A DNA stretch of 64,000 nt from Dugong dugon (GCA_030035585.1 CM057473.1:15008501-15072500); one strand, 5' to 3'. Positions 37,601-50,724 are shown, counted from the stretch's first letter. Notes: generated by a model not told the origin, from the letters alone. Translations and numbers: made by a program.

Positions 37601-38026
37601 TCATGTACAGAACTTTAAAATAGATTAATTATCACTTATTTTCTTTCAGGGTACTTGTTAGTTTTTTGGCAAGGTTCTTACTCTACTTGAAATATAATTT
37701 TATTTCCTAAATTGTATGTTTTCCTATTTCTGTCAGAAATAACTCACTTACAATGTTAGGGAAATTAGAATAAGGTTTAAAATAAAATTTTATTAATAAT
37801 GCATTCTAAGTGTAGTCTATATGTCAGATACAACTATTCTATGTTTTATAAGTAATGGTTCATTCATTGAATAATAGCTTATATGATGACATTAAAATAT
37901 AAAGGCTATTATTTTTTTCTAAAAGGTTTAAAATCAGATGATAGCATTTGATCAATTTAAAATTGAATTTGCTTACAGTAATATTTTCTGAGATCTCAAA
38001 AATTACCATTATCATGCTATACTTAC
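37601..38026. other. Intron flanking the Ig5b exon donor
   Basis: AT-rich. No element recognised beyond the splice donor. Confidence 0.55.
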
Positions 38027-38123
38027 CAGCCAAAGCAAGAATATATTCTTGAAATCTGGTTCCTATATGGTTAGTGGCTGTGCAGTTATATCGTCCAAAG
38101 TCATTGTCAGATGTAGGTGCAAT
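38027..38123 (-). CDS. NCAM2: NCAM2 internal exon, second half of fifth Ig domain
   Basis: A 97 bp minus-strand exon between acceptor (attttag) and donor (gtaagtat). It encodes 32 residues beginning [14 protein letters not shown] and ending FQEYILALA, plus one base of the next codon. It carries the diagnostic Ig strand-F motif D-x-G-x-Y-x-C (DFGRYNC), whose cysteine pairs with the one encoded at 42249-42436, so the two exons together complete Ig domain 5 of NCAM2. NCT is a further possible glycosylation sequon. The join to the upstream exon is phase 0 and to the downstream exon phase 1 (G plus AT gives Asp). The acceptor has a weak, A-rich pyrimidine tract. No lesion is seen. The intron upstream is 4125 bp long. 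Confidence 0.97.
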
Positions 38124-40048
38124 CTAAAATAATTATATTAATAAAGGTATTACAATACTAAAACAACATCACAGAAATTTTAAAATAGACTACCATATGC
38201 ACACATGTCCACTAATTCATTCCATGCTCCTTGCCAATAACTCCTTTTTTCTATATCCATTGAACCTTAATAAATGACATTAATCCTTTTAAGATGTAAA
38301 CCATGGATCTGCACTATCCATAGGGAAGATGAATCTTAGTTCATATATTAATTTATTAAGTGGATAAAGTCACCATTTTGTTGCATCTATTGGAATGGCA
38401 GAGTCAATTGACAGTGATATGGGTAAAGCTCAGATAGTAGTATACAGTTTGAAAAGAATAAATGGCAATTTACTGCAGACTTGAACTTGAAAACAGTTAA
38501 GTATGTTCCAAAAGCATTGCTAACTCTTTGTGTTGTATGTTTTAGCCTCAAACCAGACTGATTTAAAGGTCAAGAAAGGCTCAAAAATGTCAGATTTCTT
38601 ACCCTCTCATGAGTCTACTGAGCATAAAATACTTACAAAAATAAAGAATCATTCCAGTAAAAATATTTCCAGGAAGGTCTTTTGCAAGAAAACATTGCCC
38701 TTGTGTAACATTCCCTACAGTATCTGGCCTCCATTTCTGCTCAATTCCTATCATTTCCTTTTGGTTTAGGTGAGAAATAACTGACCTCAGTTCTTAAGCA
38801 TTTGAAATTCATAATTAAGTTAACCTTTGGGGATTCTATTGCTGAACACTGGGACCAACCCTGTAATTTTAATGTACGGAAATCCTGGAGTATCAATTCA
38901 GTGAAGAGAGCTGATGATAGTAATAGATGTAATTTTCAAACCCAGTAACTATTATTAAGAGAGAATACGCTTACAACAAGAGTTACTGTTAATTTCAACT
39001 CTATCCCAAAAGGGGAAAAAATGATTTTGTGGTAATGGGAGGCTATTAACTGAAAGTGCAATTTTGAGGTCCATTGAAGATGGTAATTCTGAAGAGTACA
39101 AAAAGCTGTGTCATTCACTTTCTAGTCAGCTGTCCATCCAGGAACATACCAGCTTTAAGGATTAGAAGTTTTCACAGTTCTTCTATAAGTACTCCAAAGT
39201 GATTCAAACATTCATTTTTCTTACATGTTGCTTTTAATAAACCAGGCTAATTTAGCTCTAAAATAATTTTACTAGTCCAAAAGAGCTTTCACAAAAATAA
39301 TTTTCTTATTCTACAGACATGTGAGAAAGATATTTCTATATTCCACAGGGAAGAATAAGTTTATTGAATCAATACACAGCAGAAGCAGGATAGCTATGAC
39401 AAAGAACTGTGACTATCGCCCAGCTCCAAGAGATTATTCAAGTAATTTAAATATAGACGTTTAAAAAAAGGCTTAATTCATTATTTTTTCTGTGCCTAGA
39501 AGTTCAGCTATGAATAGATAAAAGCTTTGCAATTGTATCTGATACACATAATTCCGTTACCACGTTGTATGGTTAAGAAATACAGAAAATGCCCAGTCAT
39601 GGCACAGATTTTAAAAGGACAGCTCCAGACATAACCTTGCCAAATTATGTGCCCTGGAGCATATTCTGTGTATTCTAGGAAACAGATATGAAAGTAAAGT
39701 CCGATAGTGGTTTTACACCCAACCCCAGCATGATGAAATATTAGATAATTCCATCAGAATATAAGATATTCTACCACAAAAGTAGATTATACAACACCAA
39801 GTTAAAAAAGTAATTAAATGTTTACAATGTACAAATAATTGCTGATTATTTATCCCGGAAGTGTTAAGAGTATCTACTTAACAAAACTATTTCTTCATAC
39901 GTTAATATTCAGTTAAAATATTTCAACTTAAAATGTTAGCTTTTGAGAGAACATAATAAATTAGCAAATAAAGTTTCAAATGGCAAAATATAAGCTAAAA
40001 TTACAATGTTAATAAAGAAGATCTTTAGTTTTTCCTAAACCTTCTGTT
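38124..40048. other. Intron sequence, nothing identified
   Basis: AT-rich intron between the two Ig5 exons. No repeat recognised. Confidence 0.5.
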
Positions 40049-40338
40049 TTAGAAGAAGTACAACCAGAATGCTCCTTAGAAGCTAGGATAGTGAAACTTC
40101 ATCTCACATACTTTGGACATGTGATCAGGAAGGACCAGTCCCTGGAAAAGGACATCATGCTTGGTAGAGGGTCAGCAAAAAAGAGGAAGACCCTCAATGA
40201 GATGGATTGACACAGTGACTGCAACAATGGGCTCAAGCATTGCAAAGGATGGTGCAGTACCAGGCAGTGTTTCATTCTTTGTGCACTGGGTCACTACAAG
40301 TCGGAACTGACTTGACTACACCTAACAACAACAGCAAA
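40049..40338 (+). mobile_element. RTE 3' end
   Basis: agaagaagtacaaccagaat through catgcttggtagagggtcag to the tail ctaacaacaacagc. About the last 290 bp of the family. Confidence 0.9.
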
Positions 40339-40816
40339 TCTTCAAAAAAACTGATTTCCTTTTTCTGTGCATTCTGTGGTGAGAAAACCTTACTTAGGAC
40401 ATGAATAATGATAAAGACAATACAGAATTGGCTATCATTCCAGTCAACCTATTACAAACTTCCTGCAGTCAATTTTTGCCCAGGTATTGGAAATACTTGT
40501 ATTTCCTCAGGAGTACTCAAAAAAATAAAATGTTTGGATAGCCTCTACAGATGTATTTATTGATAGCAACCCAAATGTTTTACAGAATATTTTATTATAT
40601 TTTAAGCTGTGATTTTAATATCTTAAATATATATATCTGAATATATTAAAGAAAAAGGAAAAATAAGATACTTTAAGAAATCTATTGAAAAATGTTATTA
40701 ATTAGCAATTATATGACTATTGGATTATAATTATTAAACAATAAATAATAATAATGGATTATCCCAAGCAACTATGTATGCTACTTACTCAAATTTAGTT
40801 ATATTTATTGCCACCA

Positions 40817-41212
40817 CCTGTCAGTCTGACGTACTATAATGGCTTGCTTGTTGCTACGATACTGGAAGCTATGTCATTGGTATTTTAAATAACAGCAGGG
40901 TCACTTATGGTGGACAAGTTATGGTGGAGCTTCCAGACTAAGAAAGACTAGGAAGTAAGACCTGGAAAACTATTTCTGAAAATTAGCGAATGTAAACATT
41001 TCTGGATCACCACAAAACAATTCTTTCTTTCTTTGGACACGCCATCAGGAGGGATCAATCGCAAGAACAGAACATCATGTCTGGTGATGCAGAGGGCCAG
41101 TGAGGGCAAAGGAGACCCTCAGTGAGATGGACTGGCATAACATCTGCAAAGATGGACTTAAACTTGACAGTGATTGTGATGCGCATATGATCGGCACGCG
41201 TCGCGGTTGACT
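40817..41212 (+). mobile_element. Internally deleted RTE (5' UTR joined to 3' end)
   Basis: The first ~190 bp (ctgtcagtctgacgtactat, cagactaagaaagactagga) match the RTE 5' end at 45205-45410. The rest (ccatcaggagggatcaatcg, cctcagtgagatggactggc) matches the last ~200 bp. The whole coding part is missing. It lacks a tRNA head, unlike the SINE at 8841. Confidence 0.8.
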
Positions 41213-41324
41213 CCATGGCAGTTATCTCTTTCTCTCTTCTAGCTATCTAATATTACTGCAGAGTGTTCCATTGCTCTGGTTATTGTTGTTTTCCATTACT
41301 TTGTTTTTAAGATGTAGTAGATCA

Positions 41325-41452
41325 GGTTGTTGTTGTTAGGTGTCATGGAGTCGGTTCTGACTCATAGCGACCCTGCGTACAACAGAACGAAACACTGTCC
41401 AGTCCTGCACCATCCTCACAACGGCGTCTATGTTTGAGCCAATTGTTAACTG
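41325..41452 (-). mobile_element. RTE 3' tail, short
   Basis: Plus strand gttgttgttaggtgtcatgg to ttgagccaattgtt, the final ~125 bp of the family. Confidence 0.88.
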
Positions 41453-42248
41453 AATACAGTATAAATATCAAATATTAATCAAAAACACCTATTTCTTTTC
41501 GTTGATTTAAACTAAATTAGCACAAAAATGTAGCAGCTTTATAGGTAAAGAAGGCTCTGTAAGGGAGATTTCTAACCATGTAAAATCATAGAAGGATGGA
41601 TTGGCTGATAATCATTGCCAAGGACTTGTATAAACTTTGGCAATTCACACAGGCACGCGTGTGCACCCACACGTACAAACTATAATTAATAAATAAAAGT
41701 GTTCTATTCAAACACTATTCAGACCCTTGAAAGAAGAAAAGCAGTTATCTAAAAGCTTAATAAATACATAAATAAAATGAGGCACTGAACAAGTAAATTT
41801 GGTTTATTTAGGAAATTACTGCAGAATTGTACATATGTAGCCAGCAGATAGCATTTACATATGTCATTCTGTGGATAATAAAGGAGTAACCAAAAAAATC
41901 AATGAATAACATCAAGACTAAAATAAAACTTGTGGCCCACAATCACTGCCAAATTGTTAATTACATTTTCTTATTTTTTCCTAGTATAATTGCTTTTCCA
42001 TCTAAAAATAAATCATGAAAATAATGGCCTTTGCTATAAACCCATATTTCCATATAAGTAAATACTGAGACATTCCTCATTAATGGGCCATAATTCAAAT
42101 GCGTAACATTTGCCTTTATGTAAATAAATAGGAGAATATATACACTAGGATTTCAAAGTATATTTATACGTAAAGATATCTGAATAGATTCTAAAATAGC
42201 AGATAACTGCTAAAATAATACAATCCATTGATATATATGAAGACTTAC
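41453..42248. other. Intron flanking the Ig5a exon donor
   Basis: AT-rich intron, no recognised element. Confidence 0.5.
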
Positions 42249-42436
42249 CTCCAATATCATCTTTCTTCCTGTACTATATGTCTTTAAATTAGTGGTGTTC
42301 TTAGCTGGTAATATTAATTTATCTCTTCTCCAGTGGATTGATGCTGGTGGATTAGATTTCACATCACAGCTTATATTGATTGGATTTCCTTCCCAAGAGT
42401 AATAAATGGTTTGGTTTGATATAAACTTGGGAGCAT
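42249..42436 (-). CDS. NCAM2: NCAM2 internal exon, first half of fifth Ig domain
   Basis: A 188 bp exon read on the minus strand, from an acceptor (ctttacag) to a strong donor (gtaagtct). It begins with the last two bases of a split codon (phase 1) and then gives 62 codons, starting [18 protein letters not shown] and ending [10 protein letters not shown]. This is the N-terminal part of Ig domain 5 of NCAM2, a homophilic cell-surface adhesion glycoprotein of the immunoglobulin superfamily important in olfactory and other neurons. The first Ig cysteine (NISCDV) and the core tryptophan (IHWRRD) are visible. Three N-glycosylation sequons are present (NQT, NIS, NTT). There is no stop or frameshift. 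The assignment rests on remembered family sequence; NCAM1 is the closest alternative, but the residues match NCAM2 much better. The exon joins in phase 0 to the one at 38027-38123. Confidence 0.97.
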
Positions 42437-43259
42437 CTGTAAAGCAATATAATACAACATTTATAGGCTTTTTCTTTAAGATAAATAATTATTTAATTAA
42501 TATAACATTAGTAGTTTTATTTGAATACTGAAAGAAGCCATAGCAAGTCTGATTTTATATATTTAATATAAGATGTCACAACTGTTACAAAAACATGTCT
42601 TTTTAATGGTTCATCAAATAATTTTAATATTATTAACATGAAAACATTCAAAGTTGGCTAATATTTGAAATATGAATCACTAATGCTCAGATTTAAGGTT
42701 GCTCTTAATAACCTGACAAAAGTATCCACTGAGTAAGTTAATGGTAGCTAATAAATGTAGAATATCTTTCAGGAACAAACTGGATTATGAAATAAAAGGT
42801 TAAAACCTGAAAAAATCAGTGTCTCTCATGTCATTTTTTAAATCTAGTCTTAGTCATAATAATTTATTCTACAAAATATTTGGAAAAGCAGTTATGAAGT
42901 TTAAGTTAAAATGGCAACTTCAAAACTAAACTTTTTTTCCTTAAAATATCGAAATTTCTGTTTCTATATTAATAAAGATATTTTCTAAAGTAATCAATTA
43001 TTATTATTTGAAAGTTACTCAGTTCATATTGCTCTCTATCCATTTTCAGGCCTCTACACCAGAACTCTCTAACAAAGATAGTACATTATATCATTTTATT
43101 GGAAAAATCTAATTGTGAAGACAGACATGGTTTTTATTCTTACTTAACTACAGATCTATGTCATAGACCCAATAACATAACCTCAATATCTCAACTTCAT
43201 AAATGTTTGAAAGGATTAAGTGACTTTTCTGAAAACACACACACACATAATTCTCAATT
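42437..43259. other. Intron upstream of the Ig5a exon, nothing identified
   Basis: AT-rich. Ends with a short CA run at 43235-43246. Confidence 0.5.
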
Positions 43260-43414
43260 TTACCTGCTGCTGTTGAGTTCATTCTGACTCATAGGGACCC
43301 TGCAGGACAGAGTAGAACAGCTCCATATGGTTTCCAAGGAGCAGCTGGTAGATTAGAGCTGCCAACCTTTTCATTAGCAGCCGAACTCTTAACCAATGTG
43401 CCACCAGGGCTCCA
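43260..43414 (-). mobile_element. AfroSINE copy, short form
   Basis: Minus strand ggagccctggtggcacattg to the tail. Near-perfect 9 bp duplication ttctcaatt / tcctcaatt at 43251-43259 and 43416-43424. Confidence 0.9.
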
Positions 43415-43724
43415 ATCCTCAATTAGTGGTAGCTAAAATGTTTCTAGTATCTTTACTGATTATTGTTCCTTTTACTAACTTCTTAGAATTTAATATACCT
43501 TCATACATTATTGATTTCAATTCTTTAACTTTTATACTTTTTGATTTATTATCCCTTATTTACAAATGCCCTATATCAATTTTGTTAGCAACAGATAGGT
43601 AGCATGGCAATCACAATCAATAGCATGGACTCAAAAATAATCATTTTAAAATCACTTTTCTATCATACTTTATTGTATATCTTTAATTTCAATCTCGCAC
43701 AAAGCAGGAAATATTTATTTGATG

Positions 43725-43915
43725 CTTTCTTTATGGTAGTAAGTTTACATACTTTAGGCTATTTAATCTTTTTATTAACCTTGTGAGGGAAGTGTTGTTT
43801 TTCCTGTTTTAAGGATGAGGAATATGAAGTAAGAGTTCTCAAGCTTATTCAAATACTATATGGTATGACTTGGATGTGAATCTAGGGTAATTTAAAGTCA
43901 AAGTCCATTATATTC
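43725..43915 (-). mobile_element. MIR SINE
   Basis: Complement of MIR in order: acatactttaggctatttaa, accttgtgagggaagtgttg, tgttttaaggatgaggaata, tgacttggatgtgaatctag. Confidence 0.75.
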
Positions 43916-44229
43916 CCAGGAAACCCAGGAATAAAATTATAATATTTAATGAAAGCAACATTTTGGTGATGTGGATCCTATCATATGCTATTGGGGGGAA
44001 TGCAATTGGCACAATTCTTCTGGAAGACACAAATTTTTCTCATCTTGATTCTGCAATACAGTCTTAGGTTTCCATCCAGAGAAAATAATCATAAATATTG
44101 TCAAAGGTTTATTTAAAGAACTTTTAATATATTACTACTTTAATATCAACAGCAACAAACTCAAAACAACTTAATGTCTTACAAAAAGTGATTGGCTAAA
44201 TAAATGGTGGTACATTTTTGTCCTTAACC

Positions 44230-44272
44230 AACAAAACCAAACCCATTGCTATGAAGTCGATTCTGACTCATT
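44230..44272 (-). mobile_element. AfroSINE tail fragment
   Basis: Only the 3' tail remains (caaacccattgctatgaagt, then cgattctgactcat). Confidence 0.7.
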
Positions 44273-44314
44273 ATTGTCCTTAGGCATGCTAAATCCTACA
44301 GAGACATATTTTCT

Positions 44315-44630
44315 CACAGCTTTCCTTCTGCTTGGAATGTCCTTGCCCTTCCGAATACAGTCTACGTACATCCTAACGAAGCCTTAAAGTTTGGGTGAGA
44401 TTCTCTATGTTGAGTCCCCACTTTATTCCATGTTCTCGTTGACAGTAACGCTCATCATAATGCATTGGACAAACTAGTTGTTTGATTGTTTCACCACCAA
44501 ACAATCTGTATCTTGTTGGTTGGGATGTGTTTTGGCCATGGTCATCTCCCTGATGTTGTACACAGTGCAGGATGATTACTTGGTTCTCAAAGACTGTATG
44601 TGGAATTTACACATTAAATTTGAGTTTTGA
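44315..44630 (+). mobile_element. Old L2 3' region
   Basis: L2-like blocks: ttccttctgcttggaatgtc, gccttaaagtttgggtgaga. Strongly diverged. Confidence 0.6.
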
Positions 44631-45204
44631 ATATAAAACATTTTGAAGGAGAAAGAAAACAATTTTCAAGGCCAGAAGAGGTTAAATGAAAAATCTAAGA
44701 ACCCATAACTAACTGTAAGAGAAGTTAAACTTGTTGACTTTTTTTTTCCCTATATGGACCTGGTATCTGTTCTCTGAATTTAAATCTTAGCCAAAAGCTA
44801 AACTTATAAATATAGAATATTTACTACTGCTTAATTTATATAAAAAACAATGTCTTTTGCATTATAATATCTTAGGGAAAGGTTCATGGAGATATATTTA
44901 CATATAAATATAGCCCAATGTGAAAGTCACACATACTAATGGAACTATGAATAGCTGACTCACAGACATACTTTGTCCACAATATCTGTGTGTACATGTA
45001 TTACATTATTATAATAATTTAGCCATAAACTAAGGGCAATATTGAATTTTTCTGTGAAAGCAAGTAATTGCCACTATTCCATTCATAATTACTGATGTTT
45101 AATAGAATATGTGCTACAGGCAATACATGCTATTCTGAAAGCCACATATAAAAAGGTATTTGTGGTGTGAAGAAAGAAAATACTTTTAACTATTGTCTGC
45201 AACA

Positions 45205-48200
45205 CAGACACCATACATCTGCCACTTTGTCATACTATGGTGGCTTGCATGTTGCTGTGATGCTGGAAGCTATGCTACTGGTATTTCAAATACCAGCAGG
45301 GATACCCATGGTAGACAGGTTTCAGCGGAACTTCAGGACCAAGAGAGACTAGGAAAAAGGAGCCGGCTATCTACTTCTGAAAAAACTGGCCAGTGAAAAC
45401 CTTATGAATAACAATGGAGCATTGTTTGCTATAGTGCCAGAAGATAAGCCCCTCAGGTTGAAAGACACTCAAAAAATGACAGCACAACTTGTCCAAGGCA
45501 AGGTTATGGAAGCTCCATAGACACATTCAAACTCCCTGAGGGACCGAATTACTGCGCTGAGGGGTGTGGGGACCATGGTCTTGGGGAACATCTAGCCCAA
45601 CTGGCATAACATAGTTTATAAAGAAAATGTTCTACATTCTACTTTGCTGAGTAGCGTCTGGGGTCTTAAAAGCCTGTGAGCAGCCATCTAAGATACTCCA
45701 CTGGTCTCAGCCTGTCTGGAGCAAGGGAGAATGAAGAAAACCAAAGACAAGGGAAACATTTAGTCCAAGAGACTAATGGATGATAAGTACTACAGCCTCT
45801 ACCAGTCTGAGTCCAGCACAACTAGATGGTGCCTGGCACCAACTGCTCTGACAGAAATCACAATAGAGGGTCCCGGACAGAGCTGAAGAAAAATGTAAAA
45901 CAAAATTCTAACTAAAAAATAATAAATAAAAAAGACCAGACTTACTGGTCTGACAGAGACTGGAGCAACTCCGTGAGTATAGCCTCTGTACACTTTTTAA
46001 GTCAGTAATGAAGTCACTCCTGAGGTTCACCCTTCATCCAAAGATTAGACAGGCCCATAAAACAAAACAAGACTAAATGTGCACACCAGCCCTGGGCAAG
46101 GACTAGAAGGCAGGAGGGGACAGGAAAGCTGGTAATAGGGAACCCAAGGTCAAGAAGGGGAGAGTGTTGACATGTCATTGGGTTGGCAATCAATGTCACA
46201 AAACAATATGTGTACTAATTATTTAATGAGAAGCTAGTTTGTTCTGTAAACCTTCATCTAAAGTACAATTTAAAAAAATGACTGGGGAAGAGCTGTCTCC
46301 TCAAAGTAGAGTCGACCTTAATAACATAGATGGAATACAGCTTTCAGGACCTTCATTTGCTGATGTATCATGACTCAAAATGAGAAGAAACAGCTGCAAA
46401 CATCCATTAGTAATAGGAACGTGGAATGCACGAAGTATGAATCTAGGAAAATTGGAGATTGTCAGTAATAAAATGGAATGCTTGAAGATCAATATCCTAG
46501 GCATTAGGGAGCTGAAATGGACTGGTATTGGCCATTTTGAATCGAACAAACATATGCTCTACTATGCTGGGAATGACAACCTGAAGAGGAATAGATTCGT
46601 ATTCATTGTCAAAAAGGACATTTCAGTATCTATCCTGAAGTACAAGGATGTCAGTGAAAGGATAATATGCATATAAGGAAGACCAGTTAATATGAATATT
46701 ATTCAAATTTACACACCAACCACTAACACCAAAAATGAAAAAATGGAAGATTTTTACCAACTTCTGTAGTCTGAAACTGATCATTTAATTAAGATGCAAA
46801 AGTTAGAAATAAAGAAGAAAGATCAGTAGTTGGAAAATATGGCATTGGTGATAGAAATGACACCAAGGATCTCAGGATAGAATTTTGCAAGACCAAAGAC
46901 CTATCCATTGGAAAAACCTATTTTTCAACAACTTAAATGGTGACAATGCACGTGGACCTAGCCAGATGGAATACACAGAATCAAATGGACTATGGAATCA
47001 AATAGACTGTGGACTTTCCATCTGTGGAAAGAGACAATGGAGAAACTCAGTATAATCAGTCAGAACAAGGTCAGGGGCCAACTGCAAAAACAGACCATCA
47101 GTTGCTCATATGAAAGTCCAAGCTGAAGCTGAAGAAAGTTAAAACAAGCCTAAGAGAGCCAAAGTACAACCTTGAGTATATCTCACCTGAAATTAGAGAC
47201 CATCTCAAGAATAGATTTGACACATGGAACACTAATGACCAAAGATCAGACCAGTTCCGGGATGACATCAAAGACATCATATATGAAGAAAGCAAAAGGT
47301 TATTAAAATATAGGAAAGAAAGAAAAGACCAAAATGGATGTTAGTAGAGACTCTGAAACTTGCTCTTGAACATAGACTAGCTAAAGCAAAGGGAAGAAAT
47401 GATGAAGTAAAAGATGAACAAAAGATTTCAAAGGGTGGCTCAAGAAGACAAAGTATTAAAATGAAATGTGTGAAGACCTGGAGTTTGAAAACCAAAAGTG
47501 AAGAACATGTTCAGTATTTCTCAAGCTGAATAAACAGAAGAAAAAATTTAAGCCTTGAGTGGCAAAATTGAAGGATTCTATGGGCAAAATACTGAATGAC
47601 ACAGGAAGTATCAAAAGAAGATGGAATACAGAGTCACTGTGCCAAATGGAATTGGTCGAGATTCAACCATTGAGAAGGTAGCATATGACCAAGGACCAAT
47701 GCTATTGTACGAAGAAGTCCAAGCTGCAGTAAAGGTATTGGCAAAAAAAAAAAAAAAAGTCTACAGGAATTACGGAATACCAACTGAGACGTTTCAACAA
47801 ATAGATGCAGCGCTGGAAGCATTCACTCATTCATGCCAAGAAATTTGGAAGACTGCTACCTGGCCAACTAACTGGATGAGATCCATATTTGTGACCAATC
47901 CAAAAAAAGGTGATCCAACTGAATATGGAATTTACTGAACAATATCATTAATATCACACTGTGCCACCAGGTCTCCTCATGAATATCACATGCAAGTAAA
48001 ATTTTGCGAAAATAATTCAAAAATACTTGCAGCAGCACATCCACAGCGAACTTCCAGAAATTCAAACCAGATTCATAAGAGGACCTGGACTGTGGGATAT
48101 CATTGCTAATGTCAGATAGATCTTGGCTGAAAGCAGAGAATAGTAGAAAGATGTTTACCTGTGTTTTACTGACTATCAAAGGCATTTCAACTGTGTAGAT

Positions 48201-49228
48201 CATAATAAATTATGGATAACATTGCAAAGAATGGGAATTCAAGAACACTTAATTGTGCTCATAACCAAGAGGCATAAACCAAGAGGCAGTTGTTCGAACA
48301 GAACAGGGGGATACTGAGTGGCTTAAAATCAGGAAAACGGTACATCTGTATGCTGAGCAAATAATCTGACAAGATGGACTATATGAAGAAGAACATGGCA
48401 TTAGGATTGGAGGAAGATTCATTAACAACTTGCGATATGCAGATGACACAACATTGCTTGCTGAAAGCAAAGAAACTTGAAGCACTTACTGATAAAGATC
48501 AAAGACCACAGCCTTCAGTAAGGATTACACCTCAACATAAAAAACAAAAAATCCCGACAACTGGACCACTAATCAATATCATGATAAACAGAGAAAATAC
48601 TGAAGTTGTCAAGGATTTCATTTTACTTGGATTCACAGTCAAAACCCATGGAAGCAGAAGATATTAAACAACGTACCACACTGGGAAAATCTGCTGCAAA
48701 AGACGTCTTTAAAGTATTATAAAACAAAGATGTCATCTTGAGGACTAAGGTGTGCCTGACCCAAGCCATGGTATTTTCAATCGCCTCGTATGCATGCCAA
48801 AGCTGGACAATGAATAAAGAAGACTGAAAAAGAATTGATGCATATGAATCACGGTGTTGGCAAAGAATATTGAATATACCATGGACTGCCAGAACAAACA
48901 TATCTGTCTCGGAAGAAGTACAGCCAGAATGATCCTTAGAAGTGAGGACTGTGAGACTTTGTCTCATGTACTTTGAGCATGTGATCAGGAGGGACCAGTC
49001 CCTGGAGAAGGACATCATTCTTGGTAAAGTAGAGGGTCAGTCAGCGAAAAAGAGGAAGACCCTCAGTGTGATGGACTGACACAGTGGCCGCAACAATGGG
49101 CTCAAACATAGCAACGATTGTGAGGATGGTGCAGGACTGGGCAGTGTTTCCTTCTGTTGTACACAGGGTAGCAATGAGTTGTAACTGACTTACCAGTCCC
49201 TGACAACATCAACAACACAACAACAACA
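45205..49228 (+). mobile_element. Near-complete RTE LINE, inactivated, split by L1
   Basis: The most complete RTE copy here, from a 5' region like that at 40817 to the tail at 49228, with an L1 insertion at 45481-46272. The endonuclease starts at 46380: residues show TWNARSMN and the acidic-site region IRELKWTGIG; a stop follows near 46674, with IIQIYTPTT continuing just after it. The linker region covers 47100-47600. RT pieces include ATWPTNWMRSIFV (~47860). YADD is intact at 48436-48447 (RYADDTTLLAESK, followed by a stop). Several stops and frame changes make it non-functional. The family is APE-type, ORF-sparse and short (about 3.2 kb without the insert). Confidence 0.92.
45481..46272 (+). 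mobile_element. L1 3' UTR inserted in the RTE 5' region
   Basis: Matches other L1 tails here (ctggcataacatagtttata, tctaagatactccactggtc, ctagatggtgcctggc, gttctgtaaaccttcatcta), with the end at 46272. A perfect 10 bp target-site duplication aaaaaatgac lies at 45471-45480 and 46273-46282. No ORF2 part remains. Confidence 0.93.
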
Positions 49229-50047
49229 TAATATAATGAAAACTACATTCTGGTACATGCTATGCTTTGCGCATGTCCAAACAGTACCCAGTCAGCAATA
49301 TTCACTAGCACAAAATCCAACCAGTGGTGCCGAGCCAGTGTAGGAAGAAAGATGTTGATCCAAGAAGAGGTGACATGTGCAGAGTTTTAAAACCTCTGGC
49401 CATATTTCATATTGATAAAATAAAAATTGTAATTTTCAGAAAATAGACTAAGGTCACATCATGAAAGGCTTTAAACACAAATGAAAGAAAAAAAGATAGG
49501 CATGAAATAATTTTCACCTTGAAGTTATATTCCGTGCTTAGGCTCTGTGCCTCGTATTCTATGCATCGGGAAAATTCATTCTTGTCCACAAGGTAGAAAG
49601 TTACCACAGAAATAACTTTATCGGAAGAATGCGTTGTTTTGTTTTGTTTTTTTTTAAATATGAATAGAGATGGAAAATCAGAGAAACCTGAAGTGACAAG
49701 ATGGAAATATGTCATTCACTAGAGGTGGAGGGAGATATATATATATATATATATCCTTTCAGAAAGCCTCTTGTGCCAATGAAAGCTAATGAAAGGGAAG
49801 GTGCCTCCAAAAAAGGAAACTGAAAGGGAAATCTTTCTCCCATTTCTTTAAGATAGATCTGAAGGAAATACCACAGACTTAGAAGAACTGTTGGATTGCT
49901 TCCTGTAATTTCTGTACATTTGAAGTATGTCAAAATTATAATTAAAAATAAAGTAAATCAATTTCTCAAAAAATAAATCCCCAACTAGAGCTTCAGACAG
50001 GAAAAGATGGGAAATTTGGAGACGCTGAAGTTTCGACTTCACCCACA
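49229..50047. other. Intron sequence with an AT microsatellite
   Basis: An (AT)n run lies at 49735-49754. A weak L2-like stretch is near 49450 (catgaaaggctttaaacaca); otherwise nothing is recognised. Confidence 0.45.
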
Positions 50048-50170
50048 GGTGCCTCAGAAGAAAGTCTTGGCTGTTTCCCAAAAAATCAGCCATTGAAAAC
50101 CTTACAGAGCACAATTCTCCTATGACACACGAGTCACCATGAGTCAGAGCTGACTGATGGAAACGGATTG
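50048..50170 (+). mobile_element. AfroSINE 3' part
   Basis: Starts in the variant central block (ggtgcctcagaagaaagtct) as at 10240 and runs to gagtcagagctgactgatgg. The head is missing. Confidence 0.8.
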
Positions 50171-50724
50171 GTAGCTCTGGGATATTTGGGAAGGTGGTGG
50201 CAGAACCAAGATCGAAACCTTTTGGCTAGTCATGTTCATTTCATGAAATTGCACTGCTCTGCCAGTGATTCTATTAACAGTAATAAATACACTCTCAGAG
50301 GGTCATTTATAAAGATTATTATCAGTGTTACTCCACAGTTTAATAGATGTTTGAAGGTGTTATATGAAGTAACCAAGAAAATGTTCTATGATGCCCTTAA
50401 TAATGTACTTAGGAAATAAAAGAAGTGTGTAATACATAGTTTAGAAGGATAAATTTTCATCACTTTTCCAATGCCTACAATGAGATATGAGAAACTAAGA
50501 TGTAGGCAGGAATATATTCTGGGGCATGCTAATCTTTTACCACACTTAAGAGTTTAAGACTAGAATTGTGTTTTAGCAACATGCTTTTGAATAAACAGTG
50601 CGAGGAAAAAACAAAACCAAACAAAACAACAAAAGAAAAACACTCACTAAAATTAATCTTGCATAAGAGAAAATAATAGAATTGGAGAGAGGGAGAGAAG
50701 GAAAGAGGGGTGAATAAAAAACAA

